Translations under genes and position numbers: made by a program
Part shown: positions 17,439-25,500 of the stretch, piece by piece
Numbering within the stretch: the stretch's first letter is position 1
Layout: every line of letters starts with the position of its first letter
Source of the DNA: Pseudofrankia saprophytica
GTDB lineage: Bacteria > Actinomycetota > Actinomycetes > Frankiales > Frankiaceae
Length of the DNA stretch: 64,000 nucleotides
Assembly: GCF_000235425.2 (NCBI RefSeq)
Contig: NZ_KI912266.1
Coordinates: 4,109,293-4,173,292 of the forward strand
Reading direction: 5' to 3'
Notes under the pieces: generated by a model
What the model was told of the DNA's origin: nothing
The model's database searches: none
What the model saw: the letters and a program-made list of their open reading frames with translations, nothing else

Positions 17439-19465
17439 CGCGTCTCGCACCCGATCCAGCGCAGCAGGAGCAGGTACGTGGCCACGGACTCATTGCCGAG
17501 GGCGTCGTCGTCCGGGCTCCTTCGGACACCGAGCCCGGCAAGGGTCGAACGGTCCGTAACGTGCGCCGAGGTGAACGCGACGACGAGAGCCAGGTTGAAC
17601 AACGCGGTGTCGGCCTCCTCCCGGAATCCGAGGTGGCGTAGCGCAAAGGCGAGGTCACGCCAGAGGTCGACGTTGTCCGGCGCGCCGTCCAGGCAGCGTG
17701 CGTACCGCTCTGCCGCATGCGCGTACCGTCGTTCGACGTAGGCGAGGTGTCCGGTGAGAAGCCAGATCACGCCGTCCTCACCGTCGGCTTCTCGCAGGCT
17801 GCTCGCCAGCCGGGCGAACTCGGCGGGTTCGACGACGCTCAGGCGGCCGAGCAGGTCGAGCGTCGGGTCACGGCGACCCGCGTGGTCGGCCAGCCGATTG
17901 GTCGGTATGACGGTAGGCAGACCAAGCAGCTGGCACGCCTCCAGGGCTACCTTGTCGGCTGACGTCATCGGTTGGGTGGGGGCGGGCAGGCCAGCCAGGA
18001 CCAGCGAGTCCTGGAGAGCGGACGGACAGGCGCCGGAGCTTGGCCGACGCTTTCCGCCGGCATGCGCCCAGCGCTGGGCGAGCCGTCCCAGGCGGCTGTC
18101 TGTCTCGTGCCGCGGCTGATCGTGTCGTTCCAGCCACCGCGCTCTGTGCTCGAGCAGCTCGCCGCGGACCGCCCGCGCGACCTCGGGTGGCACAGTGATC
18201 TCGGGAAGATCGTCCAGACGCGTCAGCAGCTCGCCGAGAAGCGTCTTCCCGACCTCCGTGAGCTGGGCGTGCTCAAGAAGTTGGTCGACGCCGGTCCGTA
18301 CCTGCTCCCGCCGACGGGCGAACTCCCGGACGGCGCGGTCCTGGCCGGCGGCGCTGGGGTCCACCGCGGCGCACGCCGCCCAGAAGACGACGACGCTGTA
18401 GAAGGAAAACACCGCATGAAGTAGACCGTGGAGAGGCCTCGCGTCGTCCCGCCAGGGTGAATAGCACCGGGAATGCTCAGCCTGACCGACAACAAGCGGG
18501 TCAATGTCGAGAAGAGCGTTGAGCTTGTTGTGGTAGTACTCGTGCAGCAAAGCCTCGGCAAGCTGGAAAGGTGCGCCGCTCCAAGACATCTGCACCATAC
18601 CGAATGTTTCTGCCGTGGCGGCGCTGCGGTGGATGGTCGGCGACTGGCTCACCAGCGGTACCAGTACCTGGATGTACTCGCTCACCTCGGCCGCGCCGGC
18701 CGGGAGCACCCGATGCAGTAGCGCGACGGCGTCCCCTGCGGCCGACAGCCATCGGCGCGCTGCCTCGTCGGTCAGCCGCTCGAAGTCGTGCGAGGGAAAA
18801 CCGGTGCGTAGGAGCGGATCGACGTCGTTGAGCTCTAGGCGCCCCGCCAGACGTTCTAACTCGCGAACACAGACCCCTGCGGGCCGCGGGCCGGCCATCG
18901 TGTCACGGGGTGATTCGACGGAGATGGCCGGGCCGTCGGGCAGCTCCACATCGAAGCGTCCACCCGGACTGACCGAGCAGGTGACCTTCGAGCCGGCGTA
19001 CTCGCGGGGCGCCTCGACCACGATGCCCAGCCCCGGGAGGCATATTCGTCCGTCGTGGTCAAACGCCAGCGTCAGTCGGCCACCGCGATGACGCGCCGTC
19101 GCAGAAAGGGCGAACGATCCCAGTAGCCTTAGGTGCGACGCTACCTGCCCGTCAGGAAGATTCACATGGGATCGGCTGATGACGAACGTCTCCGCCAGAT
19201 CGCACCAGCGGCCAAAGGATGGATAGCCGGCGGCCAGGCTGACCTGCTCGGCCGGGCATTCCTTCAGCATCTCGTAGGCGGCAAGGAAACCCGAGCGCTC
19301 GGCGAGCTCGGGTGCGTCGGATCTCAGGCGGCGAGCGACGAACGCGAGCTGCAGTATCCGTTTCCGGACCTGCGCCCGGTACAGGCCGTTCAGGAGGTCG
19401 GAGCTGGTGCCTGGACCGACGAAGTCCCGCACCGCGCCGGAACTCAGCACTAGCTGGTCTTTCAT
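17435..19465 (-). CDS. HExxH-motif peptide modification protein (aKG-HExxH beta-hydroxylase type)
   Basis: This 676-aa protein belongs to the HEXXH motif domain family associated with FxsB-type radical SAM loci. Members studied elsewhere are 2-oxoglutarate-dependent iron enzymes that beta-hydroxylate peptide residues. The motif HEYYH is at residues 308-312, followed by CYSPWRDDARPLHGLLHAVF (residues 334-353), where R339/R343 and H346 or H350 fit the family's cofactor and third-ligand positions. The C-terminal 200 residues are helical with a TPR-like segment (AAERYARCLDGAPDNVDLWRDLAFALRHLGF). In some relatives this domain is fused to the radical SAM enzyme; here it is a separate gene. ATGA overlap with the radical SAM stop. 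Confidence 0.85.
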   Translation of the reverse strand: MKDQLVLSSGAVRDFVGPGTSSDLLNGLYRAQVRKRILQLAFVARRLRSDAPELAERSGFLAAYEMLKECPAEQVSLAAGYPSFGRWCDLAETFVISRSHVNLPDGQVASHLRLLGSFALSATARHRGGRLTLAFDHDGRICLPGLGIVVEAPREYAGSKVTCSVSPGGRFDVELPDGPAISVESPRDTMAGPRPAGVCVRELERLAGRLELNDVDPLLRTGFPSHDFERLTDEAARRWLSAAGDAVALLHRVLPAGAAEVSEYIQVLVPLVSQSPTIHRSAATAETFGMVQMSWSGAPFQLAEALLHEYYHNKLNALLDIDPLVVGQAEHSRCYSPWRDDARPLHGLLHAVFSFYSVVVFWAACAAVDPSAAGQDRAVREFARRREQVRTGVDQLLEHAQLTEVGKTLLGELLTRLDDLPEITVPPEVARAVRGELLEHRARWLERHDQPRHETDSRLGRLAQRWAHAGGKRRPSSGACPSALQDSLVLAGLPAPTQPMTSADKVALEACQLLGLPTVIPTNRLADHAGRRDPTLDLLGRLSVVEPAEFARLASSLREADGEDGVIWLLTGHLAYVERRYAHAAERYARCLDGAPDNVDLWRDLAFALRHLGFREEADTALFNLALVVAFTSAHVTDRSTLAGLGVRRSPDDDALGNESVATYLLLLRWIGCETR

Positions 19466-20730
19466 GCACCGATAATTTCGTGCCGCGGGTTCGCCGTTCT
19501 CAACACGCCGACATCGACTCGCATACGCCCGGCGATGTGGAGTATCAGCTTCAGCAGGTCGGCACAGTACACCGAGGGGTTCCGGAAACCGGACTCCGCT
19601 CGGAACCTGTGCGGATAGTAGCCTCCTCCGCAGACATCGCGGACCTCGCAGGCCAGGCAGGTGTGATGGAGTGCATCGACACCGACCTGGCGAGCGATCA
19701 CGGACGGGTGACGCAGTGCGTCGTCGAACGAGTGGGTGAAGACGTTCATAGCCAGTGAAGGAGCCCCGTCGAAGACCGCCTTGAGCGAGTCGACGCCCTC
19801 AAGCTCGCCGCCCGTGTCGATCGTAATGAGTGTCACCGGGCTGAGGCCAATCGACTCGAATCCGGTCGTCCCGCCCAGGATGAGATGCATGATCTCCTGG
19901 AAGATTCTGATCTGTGTCGGAGGCTTCCTGCTCAGATACCAGTGGTCGAAAATCTGGATGAGCCAGTCAGCATATGGCGTCAGGGTGAGGTCCTCCTTGC
20001 CCGGCGGACGTCTGTCTGCGTCCCCCAGGCGAAAGAGGAAATCGATTCCGGGTGGGTTGAAGGACAGTAACTGGTTGTAGGTGGCAAGTGGGTCCTCTTC
20101 GATGTCTATGACGCACAGGATGGCGCCGAACACCTTCCGGTACTCCGGCTGCTCCAGCAGTCTCAGCGCGCGTTCTACATGGTTGTAGCTGGGCTGGCCG
20201 TTGCGGAACGGGCGATGGACATCGTTCGTGCGGCGCTCTCCGTCCAGGCTGATACCCAGCCGGATGTCCAGCTCCGCCAGCAGCTGGCACGTGGCCTCGT
20301 CCAGCAGCGTGCCGTTGGACTGCATCAGGAAAACGATCTCCGTGAGATCGCCCAGCGCCGCCTGCATGATGCTGACGAATCTGCGGATATAGTCCAGACC
20401 GGCCAGGAGCGGCTCGCCGCCGTGCAGCACGATGTTTATCTTCTCGAGATCGTGCGTCCGCACGTGGTCGCGAATGCGTTCCGCGAGGCGGTGGATTACC
20501 GGCTCGTCCATCAGTCTCGGCTTCTCCCGCCACGACTGGTCGGCGAGGTTGTACACGTAGCAGTAGTCGCAGTTCAGGTTGCAGCGAGTATGGATCTTGC
20601 AAAGGAACAGGCGGAACGGCTCTGGTCGCCAACCCGACGAGACGAGATCGTCGAAGTCTAGGTCCGACGGCCCGGGCCAGGAATGAGCACCGGATCCGCG
20701 GCTGACGAGAGGTAGCTGGACACGGTCCAC
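19462..20730 (-). CDS. FxsB-like radical SAM/SPASM peptide maturase
   Basis: This is a 422-aa enzyme. The radical SAM cluster motif CNLNCDYCYVY has cysteines at 50, 54 and 57 (CX3CX2C) after FRLFLCKIHTR. The SAM-binding GGEPLL segment is in NIVLHGGEPLLAGL. The SPASM-type C-terminus has HHTCLACEVRDVCGGGYYPHRF and YCADLLK. This matches the FxsB family, which joins an aromatic ring to the beta-carbon of a residue two positions on (three-residue cyclophanes). The GTG at 20730 is preferred because AAGGA is 7 nt upstream. The ORF stays open to 21075, but that stretch overlaps the precursor gene in another frame. If a non-standard start is used, the N-terminus could be up to about 40 residues longer. 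Confidence 0.85.
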   Translation of the reverse strand: MDRVQLPLVSRGSGAHSWPGPSDLDFDDLVSSGWRPEPFRLFLCKIHTRCNLNCDYCYVYNLADQSWREKPRLMDEPVIHRLAERIRDHVRTHDLEKINIVLHGGEPLLAGLDYIRRFVSIMQAALGDLTEIVFLMQSNGTLLDEATCQLLAELDIRLGISLDGERRTNDVHRPFRNGQPSYNHVERALRLLEQPEYRKVFGAILCVIDIEEDPLATYNQLLSFNPPGIDFLFRLGDADRRPPGKEDLTLTPYADWLIQIFDHWYLSRKPPTQIRIFQEIMHLILGGTTGFESIGLSPVTLITIDTGGELEGVDSLKAVFDGAPSLAMNVFTHSFDDALRHPSVIARQVGVDALHHTCLACEVRDVCGGGYYPHRFRAESGFRNPSVYCADLLKLILHIAGRMRVDVGVLRTANPRHEIIGA

Positions 20731-20855
20731 TGGCGGGTCCTTCGCGAACGCGTCGAAGAATGAAGGAACGCGGTGCTGGCGAAGGGGCGGAGTCTTTCGA
20801 AAGGTTCGCCAGAGGATAGCGGCCGGCCCGAACCCCGACCAACCTTCGAGTTCCG

Positions 20856-21056
20856 CTACCAGGTACCCTGCGAGAAGGAGCTGTTGTGGGTGGTGCTGGT
20901 GTGGGCGCTGATGCCATCCGACTTCATGCCCGACTCGCGGGACAGCCGCCGAAGCGCCTGCAGAAGCGCCGAGTCGTCCGTCGCGTCCAGCTCGGCTAGA
21001 GCGACGTCGGAGATGTCGACGAGCGGCATTTTGTCCTGCGCCTGGCTGCTTCCCAT
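20856..21056 (-). CDS. RiPP precursor peptide with FxSxx-COOH-type leader
   Basis: This is a 66-aa peptide. The leader PLVDISDVALAELDATDDSA followed by LLQALRRL matches the FxSxx-COOH leader pattern (LxDLSxxxLxxLxxLDDxxLxxALRR), the recognition helix for FxsB enzymes. The likely core is residues 45-66, KSDGISAHTSTTHNSSFSQGTW read in two parts: rich in Ser/Thr, with H52, H57, F61 and W66 as aromatic residues and no Cys. Classical members end F-x-S-x-x; this one ends F-S-Q-G-T-W, so it is a variant. It precedes the maturase by about 125 nt and follows a promoter at 21102-21130. ATG at 21056 has only a weak purine-rich site; an inner ATG (residue 10) has AGGA 4 nt upstream. Confidence 0.8.
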   Translation of the reverse strand: MGSSQAQDKMPLVDISDVALAELDATDDSALLQALRRLSRESGMKSDGISAHTSTTHNSSFSQGTW

Positions 21057-21101
21057 CGCTGCTGGCCCCGTTCATGGAAATTACGACACCGAGTGTGATG
21101 A

Positions 21102-21130
21102 AGGGTAACTCGGTGGAGAATACCCGTCAA
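21102..21130 (-). promoter_or_regulatory. Sigma-70-like promoter of the precursor/maturase operon
   Basis: On the minus strand TTGACG (21130-21125) and TACCCT (21107-21102) are separated by exactly 17 nt. Both resemble actinobacterial housekeeping promoter boxes. The predicted transcript start is near 21095, about 40 nt before the precursor ATG, giving a short leader. This separates the precursor operon from the upstream prenyltransferase. Confidence 0.6.
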
Positions 21131-21409
21131 GCTGCCTCAGGGCGTTTCTTCGGACTGGGACTCATGGCCGCCGGTACTCCCTTAGCGGCGAATAGGCGCA
21201 GGTCAAGGCCCTTCTGGGACGAAGTGTTCGGGCGTCCGCGTGGTGCCCTACGCGTAGCGCATCGAAGGATCGACGGAAGGCTGCCGTCAACTCGGCTGAC
21301 CGGCGTGCTCGGTCCCGCGCGGAATGGCCCCGGCGGATCGCCGGCCTGGAGCGGGCGACCCGCGCGACCCGTCGGTGCCGGCCTCTCGGTCCCTCTGGGG
21401 GTATTTGTA
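21131..21409. other. Intergenic region between prenyltransferase and precursor promoter
   Basis: Apart from the promoter there is no credible coding sequence between the prenyltransferase stop and the precursor start (21057-21409). ORFs here are Arg/Pro-rich shadows without ribosome sites. I see no convincing terminator hairpin, so read-through from the prenyltransferase is possible. Confidence 0.5.
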
Positions 21410-22339
21410 CTAACTCGGCAGGTATAAGATGCTTCCGCGCGCTCGGGCCGCTGGCAGCGCCCGTGCGTAGCTCTTCTCAAGCTTCGTGTAGGGAGCGGCG
21501 GCGCCAAAGGACCATGCGACGTTGACCTGGGGATCGGTACTCAACGTCGGCGACTGCTTCAAGAAGATCCGCAGTCGTTCAGGCAGGGCGGGCAGGCTGC
21601 GACCGGCCTGCGGGTCGAGGTAGGGTACGTTAAGTCCGTAGAGCGACCAGCGGTGCATGCCTGGGCTGTTCCAGCTGAAGGTCATTCCCAGGCAGGCAGC
21701 AGCCGAAAGCGCGGCAAGCATCCGCGCCTGGTCGGGCACGTCCTCGGTCGCACCGCCGGTCTCGCCGACCAGCCGGCGTAGCCAGTCCGCGGTGGCGGTA
21801 CCCGGCTCAACGACGGTGTAGACGTTCATTGTCTGATGCTGGAAGTCCGATGCGACGAAGAACGCTCGTGGCATCGCGTGACGCTCGAAGAATTCCGCGT
21901 GCGCCGGCACCGCCTCGGGGATCGTCTCCAACATGAACAGGTCTGAAATCGGCCGTAGCCCTGTGAACGTCCAGCACTTGGCCAGGCCATAGCCCGTGTC
22001 GAAATCCAGGCCCGCCCGCGCCGCGCCCGGGAGCCGCAGAAGGATCTCGCGCTGCAACATCCCGATCGGAGAGTCGCAGGACCGGAGCAGGCCGTGTCGA
22101 CGCGCGGTGTCCAGCGGGTCCTGCTCACTACTGTGGAAGAAGCGGTAGTACAGCCCGTCTCCCGCCCTGCTGGTCGTCTTGAGCTGGACGACCGAGGAAC
22201 CTATCTCCGAGTCGAAGGTCTCGATGGACCGGCGGACCTTCGACTCGTCAAATCGAGCGCCCACGGCTGTCGCCGCGTCGCGGAGGTCGAGGATGAAGCG
22301 GGCGGAATCGTGGGGGGCTCGATCGATGTCTTCGGCCAC
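21410..22339 (-). CDS. ABBA-type aromatic prenyltransferase (CloQ/NovQ/NphB-like)
   Basis: This 309-aa soluble prenyltransferase resembles the CloQ/NovQ/NphB group, which attach dimethylallyl or longer prenyl groups to aromatic rings without metal. Landmarks that align with CloQ are ARFILDLRDAATAVGA near the N-terminus, KTTSRAGDGLYYRFF, FDTGYGLAKCWTFTGLRP, HQTMNVY and NVAWSFGAAAPYTKLEKSY. GTG at 22339 gives 11 residues before the first conserved helix, exactly as in CloQ, and has GGAGG just upstream. An ATG at 22429 and an ORF extending to 22942 are less likely. It lies on the same strand as the RiPP operon, 350 nt upstream of the precursor; W66 or another aromatic of the peptide is a possible acceptor. 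Confidence 0.85.
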   Translation of the reverse strand: MAEDIDRAPHDSARFILDLRDAATAVGARFDESKVRRSIETFDSEIGSSVVQLKTTSRAGDGLYYRFFHSSEQDPLDTARRHGLLRSCDSPIGMLQREILLRLPGAARAGLDFDTGYGLAKCWTFTGLRPISDLFMLETIPEAVPAHAEFFERHAMPRAFFVASDFQHQTMNVYTVVEPGTATADWLRRLVGETGGATEDVPDQARMLAALSAAACLGMTFSWNSPGMHRWSLYGLNVPYLDPQAGRSLPALPERLRIFLKQSPTLSTDPQVNVAWSFGAAAPYTKLEKSYARALPAARARGSILYLPS

Positions 22340-22563
22340 CAGTCCTCCAGCGAACCTGTCGGTGTGATGGCAAAGGTAGCCGTGATCGTCACCGTCTACC
22401 CGCCAATTCACCCGGGTCGGGCACGACATCCCGGATGCCGCGCGCCCAAGACGCCTTCGTCGACGCGGCCAGGGCGAACGGGTGACGCTCGGTGTGCCCG
22501 TGCCACCCGTCCGGCCGTTGCCGGCAGGGCCCCGGGCGGCGTCGACCGCCCGTGGTTCACCGT

Positions 22564-25500
22564 TCAGGCGGGCCCGCCCGCGACCGCGCGACGCAGGTCG
22601 GCCACGGAGGTCGCGCCCAGCCGTTCCCTGGCTGCCGCCAGGGTGAGTCGGACCGTGCGCGGCGTGAGGAACAGCGCCTCGGCGATCTCGCTTTCGCCGG
22701 CGCCGGCGACGTGCCTGGCCACGATCTGGCGTTCCAGGGTGGTGAGGCTGGTGGCGGCGGGCGCCCGAGCCGCGAGCGGCTCGCCGGCGTCCGCGAGGTG
22801 GCCCGCGATCTGCCGGTAGAGCCCGGCCGCGCCGCACCGCCATGCCAGGTCGGCGGCGCGGACGAGCATCGGCACGCCCTGCGCCGGCGCGCTGTGCATC
22901 GCCAGCGCGTGCAGCGCGCGAGCCTGTTCCAGGCGGGCCCACGTCGGCTCCAGCAGCGCCGCCGCCTCCCGCAGTTCGTTGACCCCATCCACGCCGCGCA
23001 GTTCACCCAGCAGCCGCAGCGTGCGGCCGACGAGGCTCGGCGCGCCCCAGGCCCGGGCCAGGGCCAGCTCCTGCTCGACCAGGGAGATCGCCTCGGCGCG
23101 CCGGCCGAGTCCGGCCAGCGCCTGCGCCCGCAGCGACCGCCACGGCCGCCAGCCTGGGTTACGGCCACAGGGCATCAGCGAGCGGACCTCATCCAGGCTC
23201 GCCAACGCCTCCGCGTGGTGGCCCTCGGCGGTCAGGACACGGGCATGCATCTCCCCGAACAGCCGCGCACCCTCCGCGAACCGGGGCTGGTGGCGAATGC
23301 GGTCCACCAGGCTGCGGGCCGCCGCAAGGTCGCCCTGATCAAGCAGCGTCCCGATCGAGTACGAGTCGCTGTACGCCGAACCGAAACTCACGCCCCAGGC
23401 CACCGACTGCTCGCTGACGGTCTGGAACGACTGGTACGCCTCGCGCAGGTCGCCCCGCTCCCACTCGAGGAAGCCACGCCACAGGTTGGTCGCGAGCGCG
23501 CCGAACACGGCGCCGCGCTGGTACGCGTGGGACAGCCCGTCCTCCCACAACGCCTCGGTCTCCTCGCCGGCGAGGTGCAGCGTCACGCCGGCCACCGCCC
23601 ACAGCAGCCCGACGTCCACCCGGGTGAGCACGCCGTCGGCGCTGGCGAAGCGGGCCAGCTCGACCGCCCTCGCCCGGTCCACCCCGTCGAGCGCGGCCTC
23701 CCACGCGAGCGCCGAGGCCAGCATCCGGGCGCCCGGACCGTCCCCGACCACGGCCGGCTCGGGGCTGCGCCGCCAGACCGCCGGGTCGACGTCATGCATG
23801 TAGCCACCGATCCGGGCGAGGCCGAGCAGGCCCTGCCGGTCGTCGTCGAGCTCGGCCGGCAGCTCGGCCGCGACCCGGTAGGCGAACCGGGTCGCCTCTC
23901 CTGGCGTCCCCGCGAAGATCATTGCCCTGGCCAGCATCTGCGCCACCTGCGCGCGCTGCGGGGCGAGGTCGAGCGCCTCGTAGGCCTCGGTCAGGTGGGT
24001 CACCGCCGCGACCCCGTTGCTGAGCACCTCCACCCGGCCGAGATCGAGGAGCAGGAGCGCCCGCACGGCCGGCTCCGGCTGTTCCTGCAGTGCACGGGCC
24101 AGGTAGGCGGCCGCGGCGTCGGGGGCTCCACGGTCGGTCGCTCTGGCCGCGGCCTGCCGTAGGACGTCGACCACCCATGGGTCGTCGCGGTGCGGGACCT
24201 GGAGCAGGTGCGCCGCGAGCTGCTCGGGGGCCGCGCCGGCCTGGTGCAGCGCCCGGGCGGCCCGGTCATGGTGCAGCTGCCGCTCGCCGGGCGGGATGTC
24301 GCGGTAGACCGCGTCGGCGACGAGGGGGTGGACGAAGCTCAGCGGGTACTCGTCGCGCAGGACCTCGGCTCGCGCCAGCGCGCCGACGGCGGCCGCGGCC
24401 GCGGCCTCGGACAGGCCGGCCAGGGTGGCGACGATGGGCAACGCCGCCCCGCTGCCCAGGATCGCGATCCACCTGGCGACGACCGTGCTGTCGCGGGGCA
24501 GCCGGGCCAGCCGCATCAGGACCAGGCTCGACACGGCCCGCGAGCCGATCGCGGTGACGGTGTCGGTGTGGGTGGTGTCGGGCCGGACTCCCTCGGCCTG
24601 CAGCGCCCGCAGCAACTGCCGCAGCAACAGCGGGTTGCCGGCGGTGGTCCGGTGGCAGGCGGCCACGAACCCGTCCTCCGCGGAGTCACCGAGCCGGTCG
24701 CGGACCAGGTCCGCGACGCCGTCCACGGTGAGCGGGGCGGGGCGGATCCACACCGTGGCGGGATCATGGGTCAGCTCGGCGAGCAGGCCCTCGTCGTCGT
24801 GCGGCTCACCGGTGCGCAGGGTGGCGACGACGAGCAGGGGCAGGCCTTCCGCCCGGCGTACCAGGTAGGAGAAGAACCGCAGCGACGCGCTGTCACACCA
24901 CTGCAGGTCGTCGATGGCGAGCACCACCGGGCCGTTCGAGGTCAGGTGGACGGTCAGCCAGTACAGCCCGTGCAACACCGCCATCGATCCGTCGGCGCGC
25001 TGCGCCGGTTCCCCCGCCGGTCCACCCGCGGACAGGGGCGGGGTGGCGGCCTCGGCCGGCGCGGCCTGGTCGACGTCGAACACCGTCGCCGCCCGCGCGG
25101 CCGCCCCGGCCAGGGCATCCTGGCCAGCCGCCGGCGCGGCCACGGACGCCTCGAAAAGCTGGCGCACGGTGCCGAAGCCGTACTCCTTCTCCAGCTGGCT
25201 CCCGCGCGCGGTGAAGATCCGCGCCGCCCGCGCGGCGGCGAGGCGGCGGGCCTCCGCCAGCAGTCGGGTCTTGCCGATCCCGGCGGGGCCCTCGATGACC
25301 ACCACCCGCGCCTGGCCGGCGCACGCCTCGGCCACGCAACCGGCCAGCTCGGCGACCTCGCGGTCGCGGTCGACCAGGTCGTCGGGCGCCGGCGGCCGCC
25401 GCTCGGGCGGCGGGCCGAGCGTCGTCGTAGCCCCCGTCGCTGCTCCTGATGTCGCGGGCGCGGGCGCCGGTGCGGGCATCGCCGCCGAGGTCGACGGCGT

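Noticed and set aside
20731..21075. N-terminal extension of the radical SAM maturase to 21075
   Set aside because: It would overlap the whole precursor gene in another frame. Its residues are Arg/His/Gln-rich as in shadow frames, and the precursor has a family-type leader.
22340..22942. Longer version of the prenyltransferase starting at 22942
   Set aside because: The extra residues overlap the SARP gene end and are Arg/Gly-rich. The GTG at 22339 matches the CloQ N-terminus in length.
22492..24162. 556-codon plus-strand ORF inside the SARP regulator gene
   Set aside because: Antisense shadow of the BTAD/ATPase/LuxR gene, with no ribosome site or motifs.
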